NCBI RefSeq assembly: GCF_017948245.1
Contig: NZ_CP072865.1
Span: forward strand, 1,079,501-1,143,500
DNA length: 64,000 nt
Reading direction: 5' to 3'
Source: Rhizobium sp. NLR16a
Lineage (GTDB): Bacteria; Pseudomonadota; Alphaproteobacteria; Rhizobiales; Rhizobiaceae
Shown here: positions 25,331 to 34,680 of the stretch, piece after piece
How the letters are laid out: each line of letters opens with the position of its first letter
Numbering within the stretch: the stretch's first letter is position 1
Notes under the pieces: model-generated
What the model saw: the letters and a program-made list of their open reading frames with translations, nothing else
The model's database searches: none
Told to the model about the DNA's origin: nothing
Made by a program: the position numbers and the translations under genes

Positions 25331-26239
25331 ATGACTTTGCCCTTCAGCCCCTATCAGGAAATCGTCGACATCGCGATGCGCTTTGCGCCCAGCGACGGCG
25401 AGTTCTCGACTGCCATCGGCAATCTTCATGTCAGTCGCCGGTCCAAGCCGAGCGATCCCTTGCACAGCAGTTATCGGCCCTGTTTCGCCTTCGTGCTGCA
25501 GGGCGCCAAGAGCCTGCAGCTTGGGACGGAGCAGATCAGCTACGGGACCGGCGATTATCTCCTGACCTCGCTCGACCTGCCGGTCGCTTGGCGGGTCACG
25601 GAGGCGAGCCCCGAGGTGCCGCATCTCTGTCTTGGGCTGGCAATCGATTCCGAGAAGCTGCTGGAGTTGCTCAGCCGCATCGACGTTCCGCGCCCGGCCG
25701 CCCATACCGATGGGCAGCGCGGGATGGTGGTGAACGTCGCGCCGCCGGAGCTGATGGATGCCGCCGTCCGCCTGCTGCGCTTGCTCGATCGTCCAGGTGA
25801 CATTCCGGCCATGGCGCCGCTGATCGAGCAGGAAATCCTTTACCGGGTGCTGACCGGGCCGCACGGCGCGCGGCTGATCAACATCGCCACGGCAGACAGC
25901 CACAGCAACCGGATTGCGCGCGCCGTTGCCTGGCTGAAAGAGAATTTCGCGCGGCCGCTGCGCATCGAAGACCTTGCCGAGCGCGTCAATATGAGCGTGT
26001 CGTCCTTCCATCACCATTTCAAGTCGGTGACGGCGATGACGCCCGTCCAGTATCAGAAGCAGCTTCGTCTGCACGAGGCGCGCCGGCTGATGCTCGTCGA
26101 GCGGCTCGACGCGGGCACGGCTGGCCACCGCGTCGGTTATCAGAGCCCGTCGCAATTCAGCCGCGAATATAGCCGCCTCTATGGCGCGTCGCCGGCCCGC
26201 GATGTCGACGGCGTGCGCGAGATCATCGCGGCGGAATAG
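25331..26239 (+). CDS. AraC-family transcriptional regulator
   Basis: Regulator of 302 residues with an N-terminal AraC_N cupin-like domain (about 20-165, YRPCFAFVLQGAKSLQLGTE) and a C-terminal double HTH (about 195-295: RIEDLAERVNMSVSSFHHHF, KSVTAMTPVQYQKQLRLHEA, VGYQSPSQFSREYSRLYG). Divergent from the alcohol dehydrogenase gene across a 202-base gap. The same regulator/dehydrogenase pairing is common in proteobacteria and suggests aldehyde- or alcohol-responsive control. The ATG at 25331 follows AAAGAG. Confidence 0.92.
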   Translation: MTLPFSPYQEIVDIAMRFAPSDGEFSTAIGNLHVSRRSKPSDPLHSSYRPCFAFVLQGAKSLQLGTEQISYGTGDYLLTSLDLPVAWRVTEASPEVPHLCLGLAIDSEKLLELLSRIDVPRPAAHTDGQRGMVVNVAPPELMDAAVRLLRLLDRPGDIPAMAPLIEQEILYRVLTGPHGARLINIATADSHSNRIARAVAWLKENFARPLRIEDLAERVNMSVSSFHHHFKSVTAMTPVQYQKQLRLHEARRLMLVERLDAGTAGHRVGYQSPSQFSREYSRLYGASPARDVDGVREIIAAE

Positions 26240-26339
26240 CGCTGAGGGGCGTCGGCGCGGCTGCCGGCCAGCCATTAAAGGATGTTTGACCTTTCCCGGC
26301 TAGGCTGGCGCCATCAAACAAGCAGGCACCGCCGTCCGC

Positions 26340-27398
26340 ATGACGCAAGCACCGTTACTTTCCATCGTCGCGCCTTGTCATAACGAGGAAGACGGCCTGC
26401 GCGAATTCTGCCGCCGCGCCGCCGCCGCTGCGCAGAGCGTCGCCGGCGACGCCTTCGAGCTCATTTTGGTCGATGACGGCTCGTCGGACGGCACCTGGGA
26501 GATCATTTCGGATCTGGCGGCAAAAGTGCCGCAGGTGCTCGGCGTCCGTCTCCTGCGCAATCACGGCCATCAGCTGGCATCGACGGCCGGCCTTTCGGCG
26601 TCGCGGGGCGAGCGCGTGCTTTTGATCGACGCCGATCTTCAGGACCCGCCCGAACTGCTGTTGATGATGATGCCGATCATGGAGCGCGGCGCCGATGTCG
26701 TTTACGGCCAGCGCACGCGTCGCGAGGGCGAAACCTGGTTCAAGCTCGCCTCCGCGTCGCTCTTCTATCGCACGCTCTCGAGACTCGCTTCCGTGACCAT
26801 TCCGCGTGACACCGGCGATTTCCGGCTGATGCGCCGGCGCGTCGTCGATATCCTGCTGGCGATGCCGGAGCGCGATCGTTTCATCCGCGGCATGGTCAGC
26901 TGGATCGGCGGCCGGCAGGTGGCTCTGCCTTACGAGCGGGACGCCCGTTTTGCCGGCACTACGAAATATCCACTGCGCAAGATGATCAATTTCGCGCTCG
27001 ATGCGATCACCAGCTTTTCAACGACGCCGCTGCGCATCGCCACATGGCTCGGCATGATCAGCGCCGGTGTGGCGGTGGCGCTGCTCGTCTATACCCTTGT
27101 TCGCTGGCTGCAGGGCGAGACCGTCACCGGCTGGTCGTCGATCATGGCCGCCGTCAGCGTATTCAGCGCCATCCAGCTGATCTGCATCGGCATCATCGGC
27201 GAGTATCTTGGTCGTCTCGTCCAGGAGAGCAAGCGGCGGCCGATGTTCATCGTCGAGACGATCCTGCGGGGCAGCTACCATGCCGAACTGCCGACGGCTT
27301 TTTCGGAAATGAGCGCCGGCGACCGGCGCGCGGCGCTGGATTCGGCCTTCGCGCCGACAGAGCCGCCGCGGCCGCAAAGGAGCAACCGGACCAAATAA
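26340..27398 (+). CDS. Family 2 glycosyltransferase, polyprenyl-phosphate sugar type
   Basis: Protein of 352 residues. The GT2 catalytic domain runs from SIVAPCHNEEDG near residue 8 (DDGSSDGT; DXD-like DADLQDP) to about 235. Two transmembrane helices follow near 230-285 (MISAGVAVALLVYTLVRWL, VFSAIQLICIGIIGEYLGRL). This is the GtrB/DpmA layout: transfer of a sugar from UDP- or GDP-sugar to undecaprenyl or dolichyl phosphate on the cytosolic face. Its stop and the next gene's start share bases (TAATG at 27396-27400), so the membrane protein that follows is likely its functional partner. Confidence 0.92.
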   Translation: MTQAPLLSIVAPCHNEEDGLREFCRRAAAAAQSVAGDAFELILVDDGSSDGTWEIISDLAAKVPQVLGVRLLRNHGHQLASTAGLSASRGERVLLIDADLQDPPELLLMMMPIMERGADVVYGQRTRREGETWFKLASASLFYRTLSRLASVTIPRDTGDFRLMRRRVVDILLAMPERDRFIRGMVSWIGGRQVALPYERDARFAGTTKYPLRKMINFALDAITSFSTTPLRIATWLGMISAGVAVALLVYTLVRWLQGETVTGWSSIMAAVSVFSAIQLICIGIIGEYLGRLVQESKRRPMFIVETILRGSYHAELPTAFSEMSAGDRRAALDSAFAPTEPPRPQRSNRTK

Positions 27399-29080
27399 TG
27401 AATCGAATTGCTGCGCCTATTCATGCCGCGGCCGGGCCGGAGGATTTGATCGCCCGGCAAGACTCCACCATAGCGATCGCCGTGTTCGTCACGCTTGCGG
27501 CTGCATTGGTCGGCCTGTTTCACTTCCCGCCGGTTCTCGACTACGCCAATCACTACGCCCGGATCTGGCTGCTTTCGGGCGGCATCGGCGAACAGCCGTT
27601 CCCTGAGATCTATGCGATCGATTGGAACCGCACCTTCACCAATGTCGGAATCGATCTTGTCGCCGTCTGGCTGGGGCCGCTCGTCGGCGCCGACAGGCTG
27701 GCGCGGGCATTGCTTTTTCTGGCGATCGTGTTGCCGCCGCTTGGTGCGATCGGGCTGCACCGCGCGCTGTTCGGCGGCCGGCACTACTGGCAGATCGCCA
27801 TGCTCTCGTTTAGCTGGTGCGCCACGATGATCGGCGGCTTCATCAATTTTCAGATCGGCCTCGGCATGGCCTTGTTCTTCTCGTGCATCGATCTGCGGCT
27901 GCAGGGCGGAAATCCGGTCTGGATTTTTGCCTGGCGCCTCGCCGCCGCATTGCTGCTGACAGTGATGCACATCTTCTCGCTCGGGTTCTATATCGCCATC
28001 GTCTGCGGCCTCGAATTTTCCTGGCGCATCGACATATTGCGATCGAGGGTGGGGTTGGCAAGGCTTGCCGGCCGCTTGGCGCTCGTGGTCAGTGTCTGCG
28101 CCCTACCGCCGCTCGCTTTGTACCTCCGTACTGCTGCTTTACCGGATGCCGGCGGGAGCGGCCTTGGACTTGCCTGGAACGATGGCGTCATCCTGATCCT
28201 GATAAACATTGTCTCCGCCATCACGACTTATCTTCCGTTGGTTGACGTCGTGCTGATTCTGCCACTGATCCTCATCTGCACGCGGGCCGCACGGACGGGC
28301 GACATTCAGGTGCATGCAGGGCTCGCGGTCACCGCCTGCGGATTGTTGCTTCTTTCCTGTATTTCGCCGCGACACGCTCTCGGCACCGGCTGGATCAGCT
28401 GGCGCTTTCCGATCATGACAGCACTCGTGGCCATGGCGATGGTGTGCCCGTTTGCCAATTTGACGCGCCGGCAGGCGCTGTCGCTGGCGCTGATCATCAA
28501 CCTTGCGGTCTTCGGCCGAGCCGCCTGGATCGGCTGGAATTGGTGGCTGGCGCAGAAAGATGTCGCGGCTGTCGAGACTGCGCTGAGAAAGATGCCTGCC
28601 GGCGCGGCCGTGCTGCCCCTGGGGCATGAACCGGAGACCGCCAGCAGCCTTGCCCATTCCAATCGGCACTTCGCCTGGGGATTGGATACCTTCCGGCATC
28701 TGCCGACGCTCGCCGTGCCGTTCTCGCATGCTTTCGTGCCGACGCTCTTCACGGCAAAAGGCAAGCAGCCGCTTTCCGTCCTGCCGCCATGGTCTCATAT
28801 CGCGGTTCCCGAGGGCAATCTGGTGTCGATCGGCGTACTTTCATGCCCGGCAATGATGCGGGAGTATGAGGGCTTTACGCCCTATCTTTCGGATTGGCGC
28901 AGGCGTTTCGATTTCATCCTCGTCGCCAATGCCGATATCCCTGACCGCTACGTCGGTAACTCAATGCCGGCGGGGCTGACGCTTATCGAGGATGCCGGTT
29001 TCGCCAAGCTTTATGCGATCGACAAGGTAACGCCGGCGGAGCCTCTCTCGCTCCCGGCCGGTTGCGCCAGGGCGTCTTAG
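27398..29080 (+). CDS. Polytopic membrane protein, putative GtrC-like partner
   Basis: Integral membrane protein of 560 residues with about 10-12 hydrophobic segments (IAIAVFVTLAAALVGLFHF at the start, more up to about 420) and a soluble C-terminal region of about 140 residues. No clear family match was recognised. An early acidic/aromatic loop (DYANHYARIW) is a common place for catalytic residues in GT-C enzymes. Coupled to the GT2 gene by TAATG overlap, it could use the polyprenyl-linked sugar made by that enzyme to modify lipopolysaccharide or another surface polymer. That role is inference from context. Confidence 0.75.
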   Translation: MNRIAAPIHAAAGPEDLIARQDSTIAIAVFVTLAAALVGLFHFPPVLDYANHYARIWLLSGGIGEQPFPEIYAIDWNRTFTNVGIDLVAVWLGPLVGADRLARALLFLAIVLPPLGAIGLHRALFGGRHYWQIAMLSFSWCATMIGGFINFQIGLGMALFFSCIDLRLQGGNPVWIFAWRLAAALLLTVMHIFSLGFYIAIVCGLEFSWRIDILRSRVGLARLAGRLALVVSVCALPPLALYLRTAALPDAGGSGLGLAWNDGVILILINIVSAITTYLPLVDVVLILPLILICTRAARTGDIQVHAGLAVTACGLLLLSCISPRHALGTGWISWRFPIMTALVAMAMVCPFANLTRRQALSLALIINLAVFGRAAWIGWNWWLAQKDVAAVETALRKMPAGAAVLPLGHEPETASSLAHSNRHFAWGLDTFRHLPTLAVPFSHAFVPTLFTAKGKQPLSVLPPWSHIAVPEGNLVSIGVLSCPAMMREYEGFTPYLSDWRRRFDFILVANADIPDRYVGNSMPAGLTLIEDAGFAKLYAIDKVTPAEPLSLPAGCARAS

Positions 29081-29111
29081 ACTTAGCTGCCGATGCCGTG
29101 CATGTCCGGCT

Positions 29112-30116
29112 CTACGAACTGCCGCTCGTCCTGAGCTCGCCAGCAAGCTGTTGTGCCTGTCGTGCAGTGTCTTCATCGCAAATCAACACGTTGCCGAGGC
29201 CGGACAGCAGCACGGCTGCGATAGCCTGCGCCTTGTTCCAGCCGCCTGACGCGAAGACGACATTGGGAATGGAGCGCAGAGCTTCCAACTCGGGAGCGAT
29301 CGCGCACCTGTTTATCGCATGGTCGATCGGCCGCCCGATCTTATCGACGAACTGGCCGAGCACGTCACCACAGGCACCGGCTGCGAGCAATTCCTCAATG
29401 TTGATGTTGCGCGGCAAGCCGTAGCGCATCAGCAGCGAACGCTCGGTCATGTCGCCGATGCTGAGCACGATGACGTCATTGGTCTCGATCTGTCGAAAGG
29501 CCGATTCAAAAACATCCTGTTGGATGATTGCCGTCCGCGATTCCGGGCTGCCGGCGTAGATCGGCGCAGCAAGATAGGAGCATTCGGCATTGAGCTGGCG
29601 AGCAAGGTCGCTCGCAATGTCAAAGGTATTGATTTCGATGCCGTGCGTCAGCCCGCCCATGACCGAATTGACGCAGATATCAGGCCGTTTGAGGGAGGGC
29701 ATATGACGCACCATCTCGCGGAGCGTCGCTCCCCACCCGACGCCAACGCCGCGGATATTGCCGCCGTTCAGCAACTGGACGAGATAATCGGCGGCCGCCT
29801 GGCCGAGCAGGACGGGGATCAGTTCCGCATCCTCCGGCGTCGGTACGATAATTGCCCGATTGAGGTTGAATTCTGCCGCCAGCTGCTGCTCCAGGGCGAT
29901 ACAGGAGGTCAGCCGGGAATTGAGGGTGATCGTCACAAGGCCGGATCGGCGCGCCTCGGCGATGATCTTGTTGACGCGAAGCCTGTTGGTCGAAAGCGCT
30001 TCGGCGATTTCACCCTGGGTGCGTCCCTCCATGTAATAGAGCCAGACGACGCGCACCTGCATCTGCTCGTCCGGCAGCGCAACGGGCGCGGAAGAAGCAC
30101 TTCTGTTCTGTGACAT
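29112..30116 (-). CDS. SorC/DeoR-type sugar-binding transcriptional regulator
   Basis: Regulator of 334 residues with an N-terminal HTH (VVWLYYMEGRTQGEIAEALS, TNRLRVNKIIAEARRSG) and a C-terminal sugar-phosphate-binding domain of the SorC/CggR type (GVGVGWGATLREMVRHMP, VLSIGDMTERS, VFASGGWNKAQAI). The start is placed at 30116 (MSQNRSASSA) because GGAGG lies upstream; an ATG at 30146 is possible. It is downstream of the ATPase gene on the same strand and probably regulates the divergent importer locus through the repeats at 31268-31299. The inducer is likely a phosphorylated sugar or polyol. Confidence 0.9.
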   Translation of the reverse strand: MSQNRSASSAPVALPDEQMQVRVVWLYYMEGRTQGEIAEALSTNRLRVNKIIAEARRSGLVTITLNSRLTSCIALEQQLAAEFNLNRAIIVPTPEDAELIPVLLGQAAADYLVQLLNGGNIRGVGVGWGATLREMVRHMPSLKRPDICVNSVMGGLTHGIEINTFDIASDLARQLNAECSYLAAPIYAGSPESRTAIIQQDVFESAFRQIETNDVIVLSIGDMTERSLLMRYGLPRNINIEELLAAGACGDVLGQFVDKIGRPIDHAINRCAIAPELEALRSIPNVVFASGGWNKAQAIAAVLLSGLGNVLICDEDTARQAQQLAGELRTSGSS

Positions 30117-30207
30117 GCAATAATCTGCGCCTCCGTTCGACGCCATGGATCTCAAATCCCCGGCGCTTGTCAATCGCAGGGGCCCGTCGTCGGCCGCTTC
30201 ACCGCGG

Positions 30208-31242
30208 TCAGTCGGTTCGCCGGCCGGTCGACTTGCTGAAGGGATGCAAACCTTCCATGCGTACATGGCACGAAATGCGGTCGTGTTCCTGCAGACGCCG
30301 ATCGCTAGGCACGCTCGCGACGATGTGCTTCCGGCTGTCGTCGATGCGCAGATGCACGTTGTTCTCATCGCCAACGGTTTCGATCAATTCGACATAGGCG
30401 TCGAACCGGAGATCATGCGCCGATCCGACCCCGAGGTTGATCGAACCAGGTCTGACGCCGACGAGATCGGTGTCTTTCGGAAGCGCGATGTCGCTGAGGC
30501 CGAGTTCATCCAGTTCGATCAGATTCATCGGCGGCGAACCGATGAAGCCGGCAACGAAGACGGTTTCGGGACGGCGATACACCTCGATCGGTGTCCCGAT
30601 CTGCTCGATTCGGCCGCCGTTCATGACGACGAGCCTGTCGGCGAGGGTCATCGCCTCGAGTTGGTCGTGCGTCACATAGAGGCTGGTCGTCTCGAGCTGC
30701 CGCTGCAACCTGCGGATTTCGACGCGCATTTGCACGCGAAGCTTCGCATCCAGATTGGACAACGGTTCGTCAAAGAGGAAGGCGGCTGGATCGCGGACGA
30801 TGGCGCGGCCCATGGCAACGCGTTGGCGCTGTCCGCCTGAGAGCTGACGAGGGCGGCGCTCGAGGAATTCGCCGATTTCCAGAATGTCGGCGGCGTCAGC
30901 GATCCGCCGGTCGATCTCGTGGCGAGGAACGCGGCGGTTCTTGAGTCCATATTCGAGATTCTGCCGAACGGTCATATGAGGATAGAGCGCGTAGTTCTGG
31001 AAGACCATCGCAATGTTGCGGTCGGCCGGATCGACACGGCCAACGTCGTTGCCTGATATCCTGAGGTGCCCGGAGCTTATGGCTTCGAGCCCCGCGATCA
31101 TCCGCAGCAAGGTCGATTTCCCACATCCTGATGGCCCGACCAATACGATCATTTCGCCGTCCGCGACGGTCAGATTGATCCCTTTTACCGCGGGAACCGG
31201 TCCGTAATTCTTCCTCAGGTCGATCAGTTCGATAGCGGCCAT
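30208..31242 (-). CDS. ABC transporter ATP-binding protein, UgpC/MalK type
   Basis: Importer ATPase of 344 residues with Walker [21 protein letters not shown], the Q-loop in [13 protein letters not shown], signature [15 protein letters not shown], Walker [15 protein letters not shown] and H-loop [10 protein letters not shown]. The C-terminal OB-like regulatory domain (about 235-344) is that of carbohydrate importers (MalK/UgpC, CUT1 class). It is divergent from the binding-protein and permease genes of the same system and cotranscribed with the SorC-type regulator. Confidence 0.93.
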   Translation of the reverse strand: MAAIELIDLRKNYGPVPAVKGINLTVADGEMIVLVGPSGCGKSTLLRMIAGLEAISSGHLRISGNDVGRVDPADRNIAMVFQNYALYPHMTVRQNLEYGLKNRRVPRHEIDRRIADAADILEIGEFLERRPRQLSGGQRQRVAMGRAIVRDPAAFLFDEPLSNLDAKLRVQMRVEIRRLQRQLETTSLYVTHDQLEAMTLADRLVVMNGGRIEQIGTPIEVYRRPETVFVAGFIGSPPMNLIELDELGLSDIALPKDTDLVGVRPGSINLGVGSAHDLRFDAYVELIETVGDENNVHLRIDDSRKHIVASVPSDRRLQEHDRISCHVRMEGLHPFSKSTGRRTD

Positions 31243-31267
31243 GGCATCCTTCCTCCTGGATCGTCAT

Positions 31268-31299
31268 ACATTTGTAACATGCTATTGACATTTGTAACA
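31268..31299. promoter_or_regulatory. 20-base-phased direct repeats, probable SorC-type operator
   Basis: ACATTTGTAACA occurs at 31268-31279 and again at 31288-31299, exactly 20 bases apart, about two helical turns. The second copy overlaps a TTGACA -35-like element (31285-31290) reading toward the binding-protein gene. The array is in the gap between the divergent ATPase gene and binding-protein gene, where a common regulator would act. Confidence 0.6.
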
Positions 31300-31392
31300 A
31301 GTGACCCCAACCTTGTTTTATCGCCACTCTGGGAGGGGTTGACCGACGCTCGACGCCCGGTCGGCGAACAAGGCAATGGAGAGGAAAACCAA

Positions 31393-32751
31393 ATGACGGC
31401 AATGTCTTCGATAAGGTCCCGCATGGGGCTGACGATCCGGTCATTCGCGGCGGGCGCTGCACTGATGACGCTCGGATTGGCAAATGCGGGCGACGCCAGC
31501 GCAGCCGATCGCGTCAAGATCGAATGGTGGAATGCGGCAGGCGGCCGCCTGGCTGAAATCACCAATCAGTTGATTAAGGACTTCAACGCCTCGCAGGACA
31601 AATACGAGGTCGTCGGCATCGGCAAAGGCAATTATGAAGAGACCATGGCGGCAATGGTGGCAGCCTACCGCGTCCATCAGCAACCGGTGCTGATCCAGGC
31701 GGCCGAGCGCGGCTTTCTGACCATGTACAATTCCGGCGCGATCATTCCGGTGCCGGAGCTGATGGAGAAGGAAGACTACAAGATCGACTGGAACGATTTC
31801 GTCGCTCCGGTCGCCGGTTTTTATCTCGTCGACGGCAAGCCGGCGGCAATGCCCTTCAACAGCTCGACGCCGATCTTCTGGTACAATGCCGATCACTTCA
31901 AGGCAGCCGGGTTCGACAAGCCGGGCGAGACCTGGCAGGAGCTCGACAAGCAGCTGCGCGCCATCAAGGACAAAGGCGTTTCAAAATGCCAGATGGCGCT
32001 TGCGAACGACTTCTACTGGAGCCTGATCGAGAACTATGCCGCGATCCAGGATCAGCCTTACGGCACCAAGGCGAATGGTTTCGGCGGCCTCGACACCGAA
32101 TTCATCTTCAACAAGAGCCCCTTGCTGGTGGGTCAGGTGACGCGCCTCAAGACGTGGATGGACGCCGGCATCCTGCAGATCGCGGGGCAGGGCCTCTCGC
32201 CAGACCAACTGTTCACCTCTGGAACCTGCTCGACCTATGTGGCCTCCACCGCGGCGCATGCCGCCGTCGAGAGCGGCGCGAAATTCAATTGGAGCGCAAC
32301 GTTCCTGCCGCATGAGGAAGGCGTCGAGCCGAAAAACAGCACCATTGGCGGCGGTGCGCTCTGGGTTCTCAAAGGCAAGACCGAGGAAGAATACGCCGGC
32401 GCGGCCGCCTTCCTGAATTTCGTCGCCTCGCCGAAGACGCAGGTCTGGTGGAGCAAGCAGACAGGCTACGTCCCGGTTACGAATGCCGCCTATGAGCAGG
32501 CCAAGTCCGAGGGCTACTTCAAGGACCACCCGACCCGCGAGATCGCCATTCTCCAGCTCACGCGCGGCACCCCGACCGATAATTCGCGCGGCTTCCGCTT
32601 CGGCAATCATAATCAGGCGATGGCGCTTCTGGTGGAAGAGATCCAGGGTGTGTGGACCGGCCAGAAGACACCACAGCAGGCGCTGGATGCCGCGGCGGCC
32701 CGCGGAAACCAGATCCTCCGCCAGTATGAGCAGCTTCATGCAGCAAAGTAG
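31393..32751 (+). CDS. ABC transporter substrate-binding protein, UgpB type
   Basis: Periplasmic solute-binding protein of 452 residues, with a signal peptide ending near ANAGDASAAD. It closely follows the UgpB layout: KIEWWNAAGGRLAEITNQLI, KYEVVGIGKGNYEETMAAMV, AMPFNSSTPIFWYNADHFKA, TIGGGALWVLKGKTEEEYAG, and QTGYVPVTNAAYEQAK to VWTGQKTPQQALD at the end. UgpB binds glycerol-3-phosphate and glycerophosphodiesters. This relative has the same fold but an unproven ligand; neighbours suggest a sugar or polyol phosphodiester. The start at 31393 has GGAGAGGAAAACCAA before it. Confidence 0.9.
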   Translation: MTAMSSIRSRMGLTIRSFAAGAALMTLGLANAGDASAADRVKIEWWNAAGGRLAEITNQLIKDFNASQDKYEVVGIGKGNYEETMAAMVAAYRVHQQPVLIQAAERGFLTMYNSGAIIPVPELMEKEDYKIDWNDFVAPVAGFYLVDGKPAAMPFNSSTPIFWYNADHFKAAGFDKPGETWQELDKQLRAIKDKGVSKCQMALANDFYWSLIENYAAIQDQPYGTKANGFGGLDTEFIFNKSPLLVGQVTRLKTWMDAGILQIAGQGLSPDQLFTSGTCSTYVASTAAHAAVESGAKFNWSATFLPHEEGVEPKNSTIGGGALWVLKGKTEEEYAGAAAFLNFVASPKTQVWWSKQTGYVPVTNAAYEQAKSEGYFKDHPTREIAILQLTRGTPTDNSRGFRFGNHNQAMALLVEEIQGVWTGQKTPQQALDAAAARGNQILRQYEQLHAAK

Positions 32752-32764
32752 AACCCTGGGAAAG

Positions 32765-33730
32765 ATGGAAGGCGCCGCCCGGCGCCTTCGTATCCCCGAT
32801 CTTCTGTCGACGGGCCGCTCGGTTGCGCAGCCGGCGGAGGCCGGGTTGAAGTCCGCCCACTTCAGCAAGCCGTGGCTCGCCTTCGGCCTGGTTGCGCCGC
32901 AACTGGTGATCCTGCTGTTCTTCTTTTTCATCCCATCCTACAAGGCGCTGTCGCTGGCTTTCGTTCAGGTCGATCCCTTCGGCGGCACGCAGATTTTCGT
33001 CGGGCTGGAAAATTTCCACAATCTGTTCACAAGCCCGGAATATCGCGCCAGCGCGCTGTTCACGCTCTGGTTCACCGTCGCACAGAACGCCGCAACGCTT
33101 CTGCTTGCCGGGCTCTTTGCCTTCGCGACCGATTTCGTGATCAGAGGTAGGGGGATCTACAAGAGCATCATCCTGCTTCCCTATGCGATCGCGCCTGTCA
33201 TATCGGGCGTGATCTGGGCCTTCCTGTTCAATCCGGCGGTGGGGCCGATCGCGCAGCTTCTGCACGGGTTCGGCTTCGAATGGGATCCGAACCGGCGGCC
33301 TTTCGATGCGCAGCTTCTGGTGACCATCGCTTCCGTCTGGAAGAATGTCTGCTACGACTACATCTTTCTCGTCGCCGCATTGCTCGCCGTGCCGGTCTCG
33401 ATTCTGGAAGCGGCAAAGCTCGACGGCGCAAGACCCGTCCGGCGCTTTTTCACGATTTCGCTTCCGCTGATCTCGCCGACGATCTTCTTCCTCGTGGTGA
33501 TGAACTTCGTCTACGGCTTGTTTGAAACCTTCGGCATCATCGATGCCGTCACGCGCGGCGGCCCAGCGGGGGCGACGAACAGCCTGGTCTACAAGGTCTA
33601 TCAGGACGGCTTCGTGCAACTGGATCTCGGCGCGTCGGCCGCCCAGTCGGTGCTTTTGATGCTGATCGCCGTCCTGTTCACCATCGTTCAATTCCGCGCC
33701 CTCGAGCGCAAGGTCAATTACCAGGTGTAG
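32765..33730 (+). CDS. ABC transporter permease, UgpA type
   Basis: Inner-membrane permease of 321 residues with six transmembrane segments after a cytosolic arm of about 35 residues (WLAFGLVAPQLVILLFFFFI is the first). The ATPase-docking EAA loop is VSILEAAKLDGARPVRRFFT near residue 223. The start is uncertain: ATG at 32765, 32738 or 32726 are all in frame; 32765 is taken as the first start after the upstream stop and after GGGAAAG. It follows the binding-protein gene by 13 bases and is coupled to the second permease two bases downstream. Confidence 0.9.
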   Translation: MEGAARRLRIPDLLSTGRSVAQPAEAGLKSAHFSKPWLAFGLVAPQLVILLFFFFIPSYKALSLAFVQVDPFGGTQIFVGLENFHNLFTSPEYRASALFTLWFTVAQNAATLLLAGLFAFATDFVIRGRGIYKSIILLPYAIAPVISGVIWAFLFNPAVGPIAQLLHGFGFEWDPNRRPFDAQLLVTIASVWKNVCYDYIFLVAALLAVPVSILEAAKLDGARPVRRFFTISLPLISPTIFFLVVMNFVYGLFETFGIIDAVTRGGPAGATNSLVYKVYQDGFVQLDLGASAAQSVLLMLIAVLFTIVQFRALERKVNYQV

Positions 33731-33732
33731 TC

Positions 33733-34653
33733 ATGCCCGAACGTCATCTCGGTCTGTCGATCTTCTGCCACGCGATCTTGCTCGTCGGCGCGGTTTTCGT
33801 CTGCCTGCCTCTTTATTTTGCCTTCGTCGCCGGGTCGCTCACCTTGCAGGAGGTTCAGCAGGCGCCGTTCCCGGTGGTGCCGGGCAGGCATTTCTTTGAA
33901 AACCTGGCAGCGGCCTGGCAACAGGGCGAATTCTCCCAGCTGTTCCTGAATTCGATCATCGTCACCGCCGGCATCGTCATCGGCAAGCTGGCGATCTCGC
34001 TGATCGCCGCATTCGGCGTGACCTATTTCCGCTTCCCATTTCGCATGACGGCCTTCTGGCTCATCTTCGTGTCGCTGATGCTTCCGGTCGAGGTCCGCAT
34101 CATTCCGACCTACGAGGCGGTCGCCGATGCCGCCGGCCCGATCCGCTGGCTGGTCGGGACCGTCGGGCTTTCCGGCGTCGTGGAACGGCTGACAGGATAC
34201 AGCATCGAAGCCTCGTTGAAATGGAACATGGTCAACAGCTATGCCGGCCTGATCCTGCCGCTGATTGCCTCCGCCTCCGCAACATTCCTGTTCCGACAGT
34301 TCTTCCTGACAGTTCCGGATGAACTTTGCGAGGCGGCCAAGCTCGACGGCGCCGGTCCGCTGAAATTTTTCAAGGATATCCTTCTTCCGCTGTCGAGCGC
34401 CAACATCGCGGCCTTGTCGATCATCCTGTTCCTCTATGGCTGGAACCAGTATTTGTGGCCGCTGCTCTTCACCACGGACAAAGAGATGGGAACAGCGGTG
34501 CTCGGGCTGAAGCAACTCGTTCCGGTCTCCGACTCCGCACCCGCCTGGAACATTGCGATGAGTGCTGCGCTGCTCGTCATGCTTCCGCCGGCAGCCGTCA
34601 TTCTCTTCATGCAACGCTGGTTCACCAAGGGGCTGGTGGACTCCGGGAAGTAA
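33733..34653 (+). CDS. ABC transporter permease, UgpE type
   Basis: Second CUT1 permease, 306 residues, six transmembrane segments. The EAA loop is CEAAKLDGAGPLKFFKDILL near 200. It is longer than usual: an insert of about 20-30 residues (around WLVGTVGLSGVVERLTGYSI, 137-160) sits between helices 3 and 4, where UgpE and MalG usually have a short loop. It pairs with the UgpA-type permease, and the phosphodiesterase gene starts 27 bases downstream, so transport and catabolism genes share one transcript. Confidence 0.88.
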   Translation: MPERHLGLSIFCHAILLVGAVFVCLPLYFAFVAGSLTLQEVQQAPFPVVPGRHFFENLAAAWQQGEFSQLFLNSIIVTAGIVIGKLAISLIAAFGVTYFRFPFRMTAFWLIFVSLMLPVEVRIIPTYEAVADAAGPIRWLVGTVGLSGVVERLTGYSIEASLKWNMVNSYAGLILPLIASASATFLFRQFFLTVPDELCEAAKLDGAGPLKFFKDILLPLSSANIAALSIILFLYGWNQYLWPLLFTTDKEMGTAVLGLKQLVPVSDSAPAWNIAMSAALLVMLPPAAVILFMQRWFTKGLVDSGK

Positions 34654-34680
34654 ACGCCGAATCTCAAGGATATTCAGACG

